The position numbers and the translations under genes were made by a program. Below are positions 34,401 to 47,250 of a stretch of DNA of 64,000 bases, piece by piece. Numbering within the stretch: the stretch's first letter is position 1; every line of letters begins with the position of its first letter. The notes below the pieces were generated by a model. The model did not search any database. It saw only the letters and a list, made by a program, of their open reading frames with translations, and was not told where the DNA came from. Source of the DNA: Sparassis latifolia. Lineage: Eukaryota > Basidiomycota > Agaricomycetes > Polyporales > Sparassidaceae. The stretch lies in assembly GCA_018466975.1 (NCBI GenBank), contig CM031556.1, forward strand, positions 3,968,001 to 4,032,000, given 5' to 3'.

Positions 34401-36603
34401 GTGCATAGTAGGTTGCTGACACCTCTGGGACAAGAGAGATATGCGCAGTATCTGGCAAGATCTTCTATCGCGAGATGTGCCGGCGTACGAGGTTCTGGCG
34501 GCAGGGCGCTGCGGTCATATGTTCGTATACTTCAGACAAGGATATATTTGCGTGGCGCGTGTTATGGGGCTACTTGTGTCCGAGGTTCGAGCAATGGCAA
34601 TTAGTACATGGCATGCTCCGGGCCACATCAGAGCGTGCTGCGGGCCACATACCAGAGCGCGCTGGGGGGCACACCGCTGTTATCACTGGCCCCGCGGCGG
34701 CGCTACGAGCAGGAACGCAATCCGGGGTCGCATGGGGAAGAGGGGGCTCAGTGCTACAATCGCTACGCGTTGTCAGACTTGTCAGGCATGCGGCACTAGA
34801 AGGCGCAGAGCCGACCGCGTCATGAGATCGTGTCAGCAATACGTCGTGAGAAGCGAGGGTGATAGCGCAGTTGCTTCCTGACAGGGCCCCCTGGACGTCG
34901 GACACTGCAAGGGACGAGCACGGCAGGATGACCGCATCAGAGCGCGGCCGGACTCCGTGCGAGTGACGTGCGGCGGTACGAGGGGTCCACCGGCACGCAG
35001 CGCAAGTAATATGCCGCAGACTTTTGATTAGTTCGCCCCATCAGCCATACAGAAGTGCCGGGAATGGCGAAGCAGACCCAGGGTGGTAGGGAGACGCCAA
35101 GTCCCTTCACAGCAACCACTGCACTCTTCGGCGGGGCCACGTTACTGAGTTTGCCGGATGGCGAGATGAATAGATGGATGAATGAAATTCGTGACGGTGA
35201 CGGGAGATAATGCGAGGCCCCATTCCGTGGTACGTGCACGAAACTGTTCGGTATGGTATGGTGTGGCGTGGTGTGGTGCTGTTGGCTGAGGTGGGCAAAC
35301 ATTGGACAACTTAGGACAGCAATGACATGGGTTCTCCCTGTATCATGAGAGTATGATACAGAACGCGGGACAAGGTATGCACTTACTTGAATCAAACAGA
35401 AGCAGAAGAGGCGCGCACGGTTAGAATGGGAGAAGCGCGTGAAAGAATTCGAGGGGGCAAGATTGGCTCGCTTGGGGCACTGCGACAAAGCCAGGATGCG
35501 CATGTTCAGATCTGCACAGCATGCTAATACGCTGAAAAAATGTAAAATGGGGCCAGAGACAATATATCAGATACCGACGGGGATAATTAGGCCGTAGGGA
35601 ATTGTAGGGTTGAGGGCCAGATTCCAACACCGGGCGCTCTGCGGTCTCGTGTGCCCATAGGTTCGACCTTCGATTGAGACGGTTTGTGCTACCCCCGAGG
35701 ACCTGTGAGCACGAAGACATGCTCGGACAAGGTTTAGGACGCCAGCTCGGGCAGAAGCGACCCTGTACCATGTAATCCGTCTCAGACCGATGTTTCCGGT
35801 AAGATGGAGACTAAGGGTGCGTCCGGTGGAAGAGCTTCAAGGAAGTCCTATTGACTCTAAGTAAATGTTGTGATTGTCGCGATTCGTGGGAGAAAAAGTC
35901 GGAATTGGCGTGAGTGGCGTTCCTCGCTATACAAGAGATGACGAAGCAGGATGCATACAAGAATGAGTGGAAGACCGACCGATCGGATGTGGTCGTGCAC
36001 AGCCCGTGTCTGCGTGTCTGCGGTCTGAATGCGCATCAAAAAATGTATTCACGATACTAGCCATGTTTTCGACATCCAATCAACACTCAATGCGCGGGAA
36101 CGATCAAACTGAGAGGGTGGGGAGAAGATAGGACAATCGCTGCCCTTCAATGCCCTGACCTTTGTGACATCAGCAAGTAGTGTTGAATGTAATAGTTACT
36201 CACAGTAGAAGACAGAGACTTTCTTCCCCAAATAGGTCGGCCGCCGAGTAAGTTTCGGACGAAGAGAAATCGTCATTGATGAGTCTGAATTAAATGTCCC
36301 GGGGGGGGGATCGCAAACAGCCTACCAATACGATCCCGTCAGTTTCTGATAACATAAAATTAATTGAGATCCAGTATTTGATGAGGACCTGTGCAAAGTG
36401 AGGGTAAGCTTGATGAGCAGTTGGTGGGTTGAAGGAATGCGACGTGGTTCAGTAGAAGGTGTTGCCAGAAGAGGAAGGTAGCTCGATCACGTGGCCAGCG
36501 CGCTGAACGCGTCGCAATCCCACGGTTCCGCTCACCGAACCACCTCGACCCCACAACATATTTTGACGATTTGACCGCTAACTCTTCTTGAAAGTAGTTA
36601 TCC
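34401..36603. other. Gene-free stretch downstream of SYO1
   Basis: About 2.2 kb. It contains a short degenerate direct repeat GGGCCACATCAGAGCG / GGGCCACATACCAGAGCG (34619-34670), a GGTATGGTATGGTGTGG run (35251-35278) and a nine-base G run (36301-36309). No protein family was recognised on either strand. Confidence 0.4.
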
Positions 36604-39600
36604 ATGGCACCCTCTGCAGAACTCAGTCTGCGATATCTCCCTGACCTTTCGACACCGCTCTCCGATGGCGATACCACCGCGCAAGCCAACTTCTCCGACT
36701 CGTCATTCCAGATCCCGACGGGCACCACCAACGACCTCTTAGCAGACACCACCATCAACTTCCTGGGTAATGATACTCTCAGTACACCCGTGCTGTCCAC
36801 CGTGCAACGATCAACCGCAAGGGCCGCGATCCCCGACATTCATACCAGCACAAACACGAAGCCACTCACGCTTGCAGAGCTCACCCCGAGACGCGAAAAA
36901 TTGCGCCAGCCCGTGCGCTCGTCGCTGCGACTTCGCCAGAAGGCAGAGGTGTCGATCCCGACAACGCTACGGACGGCGGTGATAAATGACCTGACGGCGG
37001 CGCTCGAGGAGGATCTCTCGCCCCTGCGGCCGCGTATGCGCTCTCAGGCTCCCACTCTCGCGCTGCCGCAGGAAGAATCGTTTCAGATACCGTTGGGATC
37101 AAAGCTCGGGGCTCTGTTAGCGGACGAGAGCGATTTTCTCGCTGGGAAGGATTTGAGCCTAGGTGGCCTATCAAAACAGGAACCGCTGACGCTGAGCGAA
37201 CTGACTCCGAGGCGGCCTAAGGTACCAGTGACGGACGAACACGCCAATGTTCCTAGATTGGATACCGTGGACGATATGCTCCACTTTCTGAGGGCGGAGT
37301 CTGGGAAGCTGGAAGACGGTAAGTGCAAGTCCGTCTTTTCCGGTGGAACAGTGAAGTCAACAGGGTCAAATTCGCAAGACAACTCACATACAGTGGTCCC
37401 AGAAATTCCAGGCGGAACTTTGCTCGCCGGCGGTACGGACTCTGATCATTGTAGTGAGTGTGTTCTCAGGATTCAAGAGTGTGTGACTCATGTGAGCAGA
37501 GCCTTCCGCACAACCCACGTCTAAACCAGAACCCCCACTTCAGGCAGATGTGCCGATGGGGAAAATAGATAAGGCGAAGGATCATATCACCCCTCCAGAA
37601 CCTTCAAGTTCTCGCACAACGACAAGCTCCGAGATACCGGCTAATCAACGAAAAAACGGGAAAAAGACGAGACGCAAAGGGGCAAGTACCTTGGTTGTAC
37701 TAACATCTCGGATGCTGATAAAGTCTCCTCCCGATTGTAGAGCGTCATAGGCGGAGGCATCTCAAAGACGGGGAAGGCCAAGGTGGCCCAGACGACTCTG
37801 GCACGGGTCCTCACGCGAAATGTCGGGAAGGGGGGTGTGCGCCAGAACCCTAAGGGCGTAGAACTTCCCTTGCAGTCAAAGACATCAAGTAGTTCGAATT
37901 TCGTCGACCATGAGCCAGGACAAAGGACAAGGGGAGCGACGATCGCAAGTGCAAGCTCCGGGTCTGCTTCTGAGACGCGCCCCGCAGCAGGGGGGCTGGC
38001 AGCCACGCTAATGGCGTACGGAGCAAAGATAGTATACGGGTAAGTACACCACTACGGGATATATCGGGACGGGGAGGGTGCCTGGGGCCGTCCCTGTATT
38101 GTATTCTGGTGTACTGGACTGACGACATTAAACGACAGGGCGGGCGAGACCGTCCTGGATGACGATCAGGACGCATCTGCGGGGATGCCAGGGATTCGCG
38201 AACCTGGTGAAAAGACGGAGCTGGGCGTGGACGTGGGGAAGGGACCAGTTCCTGGGCCCTCCCTCTCTCAGCCTCTGGCCTCAGATCGGGTGCTAGGTCG
38301 CCACAGCCCACTTGCGGCGCCGCAGCTGTCCCCGGCGCCGACAACTGCGGCGACGGGGACGGGGGATCCACCGGTGCAGGACAAGAAAACCCTAAATTCG
38401 GGTTGGGGTACGTCCAGTGGCCCAGGCAGATCCGCTTCCTCTCTCCGCTCGTCCATCAAACGCCCGACATCAGATGTCTCTGATCCTCCTTCTCCCCGGC
38501 ACAAGCGGAGTAGGCTCGCGCCAGCGTCCGGTCCCTCGGAACCCGCCTCCTTGAATGAGCTCCCAAAAAGGACCCGCCCTCTCCGCGCGTCCAGGCTGAA
38601 GAACACAGCGCCTGGCGCCGCTACTTCTCTTGCCTCTTCCGCATCCGCGCCTCTTCTTGCTCGCGTGCCAAGTGCTCCTCCTGCTCCTCAGCCCCATGCG
38701 GATCACCCTTCGAAGATCAAGGCCAGCGACCATACTGCAAAGACAAGATTGTTCACGTCTTCTCGGAATCTAGCGGTGCACAGACCGGTCGAAGCTGTAC
38801 ATGCCCACACGACCACCGGGCAGCTGACGACCTCAAGTTCGGCTAGCAGTACTGCTTTTCGGGCGTCCAGCCGATCAGGGGACCTCCACCGGCCGCTGGG
38901 CGAAAATGTCCCAGATGCTGCGTCAGCGCCACGCTCTCAGGGTGAAGGCTTTATGCGCAAGCCCGGGGAAATGCCCGTGTTCGATAAGCCCGTGCGTAGT
39001 TTTTGTTTTTCTCTTTCTCTTTCGTTTCATTTGTGGCGTTCGACCGGCGGCATATATGTGATTGCATCTTCTCTTCGTTCATATGCGAATGGATCACGAT
39101 ACCGTGCACCTGAGCGTGGCGTGTGCGTGTACTCATGGGCTTAATTTTCCGTTGTGCTTCGTCTCCATGTGTTTTGCGCCACAGGACGTTCATCGAGGGG
39201 TCGTGCCGGCAATTAATTTTCGGTGCTGGATCCGGCGGTAATTCCTGGGATTCATTCGCGCGTTGCTATATCGCTCACATGAATGGGTCGTGTTGTGTGC
39301 CTGTCCTAAATTTCGCGGTCACTTTTGAGTCTATCACTCACGAATCACGTATCGGACCATGGTCACGAGAATCATCTTGTTCCTGTATTCTAATTTTCGG
39401 TTCTTCCTCAACTGATCGACTGAAATATCTTCCATGTCAAATGTCCTTCCTTTCCAGGCTGTCTCGCTGCCCGCCGCGAAGCCCACACGACCAGTTGAGT
39501 TCCACTTCCAATCCGATGCACGCCTCGAGGCCCGACTTGGGAAGAGCGAGGCCAGCGAACGTGCAGCGAGCGCGTCGAGCACGGGGCGCCCACATGCGCC

Positions 39601-39922
39601 CACCCACCATCCGGTCCCAGACTTCAAGGCCATGCACGCGTTGCAGGAGTCGCAGACGCTCGCGAGGAAGGAGCAGATTGCACCGGTAATACCGGTGCCG
39701 ATCGAATTCGCGACAGACGTCCGAGCGCGGGAGCGCGAAAAATTCGAGGAGGGCAGGCGCGAGCGCGAGCGCGCTCTGGAGGCGCTGATGGAGGAGCGGC
39801 GTCGGGAAAAGGAACTCGAGGAGGAGCTGGAGGTCAAGGAGATGCGGCGGCGGGCAATCCCGAGAGCGAACGAGGTCCCGGAGTGGTATGCGACAGCGCC
39901 GAAGCGAACGAAAAATACCTAG
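36604..39922 (+). CDS. TPX2-like spindle assembly protein
   Basis: A microtubule-associated protein with the C-terminal TPX2 domain. The start at 36604 is MAPSAELSLRYLPDLSTPL. The N-terminal exon is polar, with two repeated motifs: SFQIP...LLAD...FL (36706-36770 and 37078-37145) and PLTLxELTPRR (36862-36890 and 37180-37215). The middle exons are Ser/Pro/Arg-rich and predicted disordered. The last exon (from about 39457, after a long intron of some 465 nt) has KPTRPVEFHFQSDAR, then IPVPIEFATDVRAREREKF and EERRREKELEEELEVKEMRR. It closes AIPRANEVPEWYATAPKR, the classical TPX2 C-terminal pattern, with stop at 39920. An Aurora-binding motif was not identified. Middle exon joints are provisional. 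Confidence 0.82.
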
Positions 39923-42579
39923 GAAGATCGGAGCGGTGTGGGAGGTAGAAGGGCTTCTCTGCTGCGATGCCAGGGAGGGAATCTGGATACGTGGTGCGCA
40001 AGCTGACTTTGTTGTACGTTATTCACGGCATGATCGTGTCCTTCTATTCGTTGTTATGTTATGAATTAAATTGCAGTGTCCCTGGCGAGCTTCGATCTCG
40101 CCTTCTCTTCCTGTCTATCAGGCCAATTCACTTTGTCAGCACCCACACCTCCTTCTCGGCGAGTTTGACCGTGTAGCTCAGCAGGTACGATCCCGCAGCG
40201 CGGGCCCGGCGTTTGCGATACTGACCTAACCGGCCGATATTACCGCGCAACATTTTGTCTCCTCGTTCACTTCGATTTCGCTCTACGTTCCACACAATCG
40301 CGATTCAACCCTCCGGGACATCACACGACCTGGCCCGCCCTCGGTGCCTCGCGCCCATCGAACGTGCGCCCGACGGCGATAATTCTGCTGCCGTGTCTTT
40401 GCTTCCGCGCCTGAGCTCAGCAGCTTATGCGTACCACGCCCCGTCGGCCTTACTCACCAGCCGATTCATGCCGCGGGCCCGCGCCCGACGACGTGGGTCC
40501 TCGCGATTTTCAGTCGGGGTAAAATGCCCTTTCGGATGTTTCGAAGAGAGGGTGCTAAAAGCCAAGGAGCCAGGGCGGTACGCCTGCGTGTGGCTGGAGC
40601 TCCACTGCGCGGGCTGCTGCCTCGCGCAAACCTCGTGTGCGCGTCTGCTGTCGGGTTTCAGATGCAGCCAGCGCTGGGATATACGGCGGCCTGCCAGTGT
40701 GTTAGAGTGCCGGCATGCAATGCGCATACAATGGCAGCTAGAAGTCACGCAATGCGGTGGTCACAGGTCTGAGCTCCGGTGTGGGGGGGGGGGACCCATA
40801 CGAGCCTACACATGTATCGGGAATTGGGGGGCGAATCTGTCCGCGTGGATCTCCAGGCCTCCAGGCTGCGTATTCCGAATTCGCGGGTGGACTTGGCGGC
40901 ACTTTTACGTTAACCGTTGGTGCCGTTTTAATATATTGGGTGATTATTACTGGCTGTGTGTGGGACACCCTGCGATCGAGCTGCTTTGCTCCTCCGCCGC
41001 GAGGGACTGCGCTGCGGCAGCGAATTGGGGTACAGCGCATTTCGGGGTTGTGCTCCGCGGGCGGAGGTGCGCCTGCACCGCGGGACGGCGTGACATGGAT
41101 GTGCTGAGACGGGCGGGGGTTCGTGTATCGCGCTAGCACGATGCTCTCGAGCGAGTGCACGATCATGATCATGCAATTAATGGTGCGACGCAGGGACGTC
41201 TCGACTATAAATAATTTCCGGCGAATATAGCAGGTGCAGTGATTCGTGCAGCGGTTCGTACTTTCGCGATGCGGGTCACCAGCGAGCTATTCTCGGGTCA
41301 TCGCACTTATAGTCAGCACGCGAGCATGAGAGAAAGAGTCGTTATTATAAATCGGGTTCAGCTTCGAACCCGAATCATCCAGCGCACGCACCGCCGATCT
41401 ACCTTCGAACTTGTCCACCACCACGCCGACGGGGAGTTATTTGCGGGCCAACGAACCCAGCCGACTACGCATGTAGGGCCTGCTCGGCAAACAGAACGAT
41501 TCCGAATATTCATGCGAATTCACTCGTCGAAACAAACAGGCCCTAGTTAGTAAGTTATGTACACGCAAGCTCGCGTAGACGCCTCCCCCAACCGCTACCG
41601 CACCACCAGCGCCGAGCACGCCCACTGCAGCAAGCCGGGCCCGGCCCCGGCACACGCCAATCCTCCTGCTCAATCAGGCACTGCCCGGCCGCATTCAGAG
41701 CACGCACGGCTGATCACCCGATGCTTGCCACACAGATCAGCACAAGCTGCTCGACGAACCCGTGCCCGGCAGATCGCGACAGGCCCTACCTAAACGCGAC
41801 TCGTCTTGGTAAGGCGTGTGCGAAACCGAGCGCGAATGGAGGCATGGAAGTGGCGTCGTTGGCTGGGGGCCAAGGACCGGAGGGCTTGGTCAGCTGGGGC
41901 CGTGGAGCACTGTTGGGCTTCTGGTGCGGCCGGGGGAGGCTGGACGGATGCGGCAGGTGTTGTGGTCTTCGGATATCCATGTTCCCTCGCGCGGTGGTCA
42001 TCGGCCAGTCCCCTGCGCGAGCGCTTGCCGCTCTCCAACTTACTTTTCTGGGCTAATCCACGAGAGCAAGGCGGTGCGGTCGATTCGGCTTCGGGTGGCA
42101 TGACTTGCACGTGCGCCGCGTTTGTTGGAAGTGGGCGGTGCAGCCCGACACGAGAGAGAAGGGGGGGGGATAAGGATAGTGGCGTGCCGAGAATCAGAAG
42201 GCGTCCGCGTCAGGTCCTAGTCCCAGTCCACCGCCACCGCCTCGCGCGTCGCGGCTTCCAAGTAGGCCACGGCACATCGACGTGCGCGATACCCACCATG
42301 GGAGACTCGAACTGCGAACGGCGGCACGCGATGTAGCCCCGCCCCCGAGCATTCAGATACAGCGCAGGCGTGGGGGCTTCGCCGCACATCCCTGTCAGCG
42401 CACACGCGCAAAAAGAAGCGCAAGTCTCGGGTGTGGCGCATCAACTGCGTCCGAAGAACCAGGGACAGACGGGCCGCTCAACGCCCACTGGGCTCTACGT
42501 GGTACGTGGTTCGAATATGCGCGTCGCAAGCGGCTTGAAGAGCGTCGACTGCGGGAAGCTGCACGCCCAACGCGACGGA

Positions 42580-43560
42580 GGTGGACATTAACGCATTCGA
42601 ATGCGCCGCAGCGTAAACGGCAGTGGCGCGCGCGACGTAGACGCAGGGAACGTCCCCCGGGCCTATCGTGCATCAGCTCCGAGAAGCTGCAACGCGTCAC
42701 CCGCGCTCGCCGAACGATGCGCATCGACGGGACATGGACATGGACATTGGCATTCGAATACGCCATCGCCATAGCGAACGGCGGTGGCGTCCGCGACGCG
42801 ACGCGACGTGGACCAAAGGACGTCCCCCGGGGCCATCATGCATCAACTCCGAGAAGTCGCCCAACGCGCCGTTCGAACGCTGCGATAGGCATTCGCATTC
42901 GGACACGCCCATCGTAAAACGGCAGGTGCGGGCGGAGCGGAGGAAGGGACGCTTTGGTTCCCCTCGAGCGCATCGCCTCCGCGAGACGAGACGGCGTGTT
43001 GGCGCGAAACGGACGCGCCAATCGTGTTTCTGCGCGGTTCGGGTAGCCTTAATGGACAGCGAGGTAGACCAGGACACGTCCCCAGGGTTCAATATTCAAT
43101 AGTAAACATTCAGACGCGGATTCGCGTGTGGCGGGCCGGGCCCAGTCTGGGGGGGGGGCGTCCACTGGCGACGACAGCCCACCAACGACATTCGAAGTGG
43201 ACGAACCTAGCTAGTGTGCACGCGCGTCGAAAGTCTCGGACGCGACCGCGAATTCGCTTCCACTGCCTACACGACTTCGCAGGCCGGCGGTCCAGCTCTC
43301 ACGTCGACACTCCGGCGTGCACTGTGCCATTCGCATTCGAGCACGGCCTAACGCCATCGCAAACGGCAGGTGCGCGCGAAGCGGAGGAAGGGGACGCTTG
43401 GGTCCCCGCGGGGCCCGCCCACCACGCATACAGCTCCGAGCGAGACGAGACATGGAGACGAATTTCGAGCTCGCACACGCACTCCACAGGCCGGCGGTCC
43501 AGGTATATCTACATATACGCAGTGCATACGTCGCCGCGTCAGCCCGCGAGCACGCCGCAA
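42580..43560. repeat. Degenerate tandem repeat family, about 130-270 bp units
   Basis: At least four diverged units begin near 42590, 42749, 42884 and 43325. Shared marks are CATTCGNATNCG, ATCG(C)..AACGGCAG or AACGGCGG, GGAACGTCCCCCGGG or GGACGTCCCCCGGGG, and CATCA(G/A)CTCCGAGAAG. The units at 42884 and 43325 also share GCGGAGGAAGGG(G)ACGCTT and GAGACGAGAC. Spacing is irregular, so the duplication is old or included deletions. Confidence 0.6.
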
Positions 43561-45416
43561 GCCCGGTTCTGGCGCACGAAGAGAAGAGCTCTCGCGACGT
43601 CCCCCCCCCCGGCGCTGCGATGCGACACGCTGGCGTAAAACGGATACGTACCGACCATACGTTCTCCGCGGGCCCGGGCAGCGCGCGTCGGACGATTGGC
43701 ATGCAGGCCCAATTGTGGAGGTCATCGCCACGCGCCCGAGGATTCGATGGTAATTATGTGCGGAGGGCCAGGCCCGTGTAGTAGGGAGGAAGAGCGGTGC
43801 TAGCCAGCAGCGTCTGCTCGGGGTACATTGACAAATCTGAGACGGATCTCCCACACGCACCACACAAGAACACAAGAATGAGCCCTGCAGCGTCCGCGCA
43901 GAGTCTCGGACACTAGCGCAAAGCGTCACGCATCGCGCATTACACATCCGCACGGCCGAGGCATATATCACACTCGCTCAGCACTGTACGTCAACGGCGA
44001 CTTCGCACACGAAGCTCGAGCTGGCGAAGCCCAATGTGACAAGTGCGAAAAGCGACGAGCGTCCGCGGCAGGACCGCCGGGGCTGGGTGCGGCGAGGCCC
44101 GGGGGAGAACGCGACGAGCTGCGTCGACATTCAATATAATATCCCAACGCAGAACGCAGAAGCCGCAGCGGGCGGGGACGGAAATGCGAAGGTACCCAGG
44201 TGCAGGAGGAAGGGGGAATTGGGGAATTCGTATTCTTGCTCGGAGAGCAAGCTCTCCCGACCCAAAAGTGAAAGTGTCCTTTTTACACAGTTGTTGTGCA
44301 TTATTTGTTTTGTGGCAATTCTGTCCGCTCCCGTCTCCGAGCAAGTTCCGCCGCCGCCTGGCGGCCTTTCGAGTTAGCGCATCGGGATGGAAACCGAGGT
44401 TCCAGCAGCAGCAAGACCCACACATAGCGCGATTGTGCGATCGTACGGGCCAGGGCGCGCTGGGCTCGTTCGCGGGAGCGGGGCGGCGCGGTCTGGCCAT
44501 GGGTTTTTCTGCCGGCAGTTCAGGCCTCAGGACGAGAGCGGTGCGTATTGGGTTATAAAGCGCATAGGTGTAGTAATCATAATCGGATTCGATGCGTCCG
44601 CTCGAAAGGAGGATCGTGCGCTGCGTAGACGCCTGCAGCTGTGACGTGGAACGGCGATCGGTCCTTGGGAGAGGATTGGATTTCAGACGATGAAGCTGGC
44701 CGGCGAGGTCGCAAGCTGGCCAGGGAGACGACTAGCTGAGAGATGGAGACTAGGCAGGCGTGTGCGTGCGCCCCGGGACACACGTGCGAGACACGCAGCG
44801 GCGCCTGCAAGGGTGTGCGCGCGCCTGACTGTTGCGGTGCGCGATTTCATCATCATCATCACAGAGGCGCGAATTGTGGTGCAGACGGCGAGGCTTGGGC
44901 GCGGGCGTCGTGCTGCTGCGCCTGGTGGCTCACGCGGTGTGTGACGCGAGAAAGAACTTGTTCCCGCGGAGACAAGGGGGCGCAGCGCGAAGGGGCAATC
45001 GGGGGACGGACGTGGGGGCCTCGGAGGAGAAGATCGTGGGAGGAGGTAGTTCTGACCGGAGCGGGCAGGAGGGGCCCGAGACTCACAAGCTTAGGGGACC
45101 CAGGAGGAGGGAACGCGACCCGCATTCAGCGGGGTTCCTAGCCGCATCTGGATAAGGATGAGATTGCGTGACGTGACGATGTGTGACGTGGGTGTGACAG
45201 AAGCGCGCAAGGAGCCGGGGCTAATTTGGTAGCCTTGAGCGCCGCCGGGCGTGCCGGGGGTGGCCACTCGACCGTCCGTCCGTGCTTATAACCCGCTCCC
45301 CCCACAAGCCGTCCGACTTAAATACGGACCACCACCTACCACCACCCCATTGCCCCAGCCCAGCACCAACCCACCCACCCACTCCACACCCGATCTACAC
45401 TCGCGTCCACAACGAC

Positions 45417-45602
45417 ATGCAGTCTGTGTCCACAGCCGCGCCCTCGCCCCGTTCCGTGACCACGGCGGGCTGCCACCCACCATCGAGCCCGGCGCCGTCC
45501 CACATCTCCGCGGACGCGCCCCACCCGCAGAGCCACAGCTCGCCGCAGTGCTGCCACTGCGGCTGGCGCGGCGCGCACGCGCCGACGTGTCCGTTCAAGT
45601 GA
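45417..45602 (+). CDS. Small Pro/Ser/His-rich protein with C-terminal CCHCGWRG motif
   Basis: A 61-residue open frame starting MQSVSTAAPSPRSVTTAGC, with a linker rich in Pro, Ser and His. The end is strikingly patterned: QCCHCGWRGAHAPTCPFK-stop. Spacing of the Cys residues (CC-x-C then C-P-F) and an internal His suggests a small zinc-binding knuckle, which is inference. The leader looks like a real fungal promoter and 5' UTR: GCTTATAACC at 45283, then a long C/A-rich unstructured stretch (45330-45412) ending in CAACGACATG. The stop overlaps a donor-like AAGTGAGC, so the transcript could be spliced and extended. A possible acceptor is CTGCAG near 45704, after which another frame is open to 45847. 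I do not recognise the family. Confidence 0.45.
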   Translation: MQSVSTAAPSPRSVTTAGCHPPSSPAPSHISADAPHPQSHSSPQCCHCGWRGAHAPTCPFK

Positions 45603-46734
45603 GCGCGCGCGCCCCGCCCGTCCCGTCGTCGCCTCTTCGCTCCTATCATCGTATCGTGCGTCCGTTCACCGCTGTGCTTTTTACCGCCGCTGACCCCAGC
45701 TGCAGTTGTTTTACCACCATCTCTCGCGATCTGTTCGTCATGCTTTCATCGCACGCAGCAATGTATCACCACCACTTAGTGCACGCCGGCGCCGGCCTAC
45801 TACTTATTCTATTCGTCTATTCGCATCGCACGCGGTCCGTGCTGTAGGATTTCCCGAGGAGCAGGAGGGCGGGGAGGGTATCTAGTTGTAATGTGTAGGA
45901 GGGCGGAGGAAGGAGAGAGAGAGAGAGACCGCGGTTGTACATACCCATACCCATGTATCGCATGCTCCGTAGCGCACTCACCACCATAATTAACGTCTCG
46001 TTCACCGCGTCATATATCCTAGTGCCCGGGATGAAGCCGACGCTGCGTCAGGAGGTCGTCGGGGGGAGGAAGCAAGGCGGGCGCAATCTAATCTGATGCG
46101 CAGCTGTCAGCAGGCACATCATGACGTCGCTCGCCCAACGCTGTTTCCCCGCATTCTCCGATCACGTCACTCTCCTCCTCCGCAACCACCGACGCCCGCC
46201 GCCCTGCTCGCCCACGCCGTAAACGAGAGTCGTCGCCCGCCAAGGTGGTTCGTATGACATCCACGCTCCGCATCACGAGCTCCGGCGCGACGGCGCATCG
46301 ATAATCGCACCCACCCCCACCTCAGCTTCCCGCTCCGCTCTCCGTTCTCCGCGCGTCGTCATAGCGACCCCGCGCCCAACGCTATCACAAATCCTCCGAG
46401 ACAATTGTTCTGCGCCCGCGTCAACTGACGCTCGCCAGTGGGGGGTGATCTCTGCGCCGACGGGCCCCGGGCCCGCTGCGTCTGCGTGCAAACTTTTGCC
46501 TATTCCGTTATGCGGCGGTTCCCCCGTCTCTCTTCTCTCTTCTGTGCTCTCCCCACAGGTGCCGGTGCACGCGCGTACACGCAGCAGGAGGCTCGGGATA
46601 CAGCACCAGCTGACCGCCCCCGCGCGCCTCACGTGTGCGTGCCTGCGTGCAACCAGCTAGTGAGTAGAACCAGGACGTCGGGCGGGGCGCGGAGATGGCC
46701 TGTCGATTGCGCGTAGCTGGAGGAACCCCGGTAC

Positions 46735-46772
46735 ACGATACCCAATACCCAATACACAACACACAATACACG
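46735..46772. repeat. ACACAATAC-type minisatellite, first cluster
   Basis: Imperfect 7-10 base units of the type CCCAATA / ACACAATAC inside copy 1 of the larger array. Confidence 0.7.
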
Positions 46773-47192
46773 GTAGATCTGACACCGCGTCGCGCGGCGA
46801 CACCTGCCAGCACTGGCTGAGGAGCACCCGCGCACCCACACGTGAACCCGCCAAGAGCAAGAAGACCGCCCTCTGAAGTCAATTCAAACGGACCACGACG
46901 CGTCCGCACCCCCCACACCCCCGCATTCGAAGTCGCACCCAAGCGCCAGTGTCTCTATCCTGGCTCGCTCGCCGGGCGAGCCCCCAGCGCGAGGCGGGAA
47001 GAACCGCGCTCGTTCGACTCACGATACCTGCCTTTCCGGGCGCAAAAGCGCGTCGCGATCAGAGTGCGTTGCGCTTTGTGAAGCTTTGCGTGCCTGCATA
47101 CAACGAGCTAGTAATAGAACCAGGACGTCGGGCGGGGCGCGGAGATGGGACCTGTCGATTGCGCGTAGGTGCAGGTGCGTGCGAGGACCGCC

Positions 47193-47250
47193 AATACACA
47201 ATACACAATACACAATACACGATACACGATACACGGTACACAATACATGG
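47193..47250. repeat. ACACAATAC-type minisatellite, second cluster
   Basis: About seven imperfect units (CAATACA, CGATACA, CGGTACA) inside copy 2. It is longer than in copy 1, so the unit number varies. Confidence 0.75.

Noticed and set aside
40255..41136. A 293-codon plus-strand frame opening at a TTG codon
   Set aside because: It has no ATG start in good context, runs through a ten-G run and has no recognisable domain. It is typical of GC-rich noncoding DNA.
41806..42336. A long plus-strand frame in the GC island
   Set aside because: Arg/Gly-rich in a repeat-bearing region, with several equally long frames on both strands. No promoter, splice or family support.
43348..43971. A 207-codon minus-strand frame
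   Set aside because: It covers degenerate repeat units, its Arg/Cys/Ser composition mirrors the CpG content, and it has no domain.
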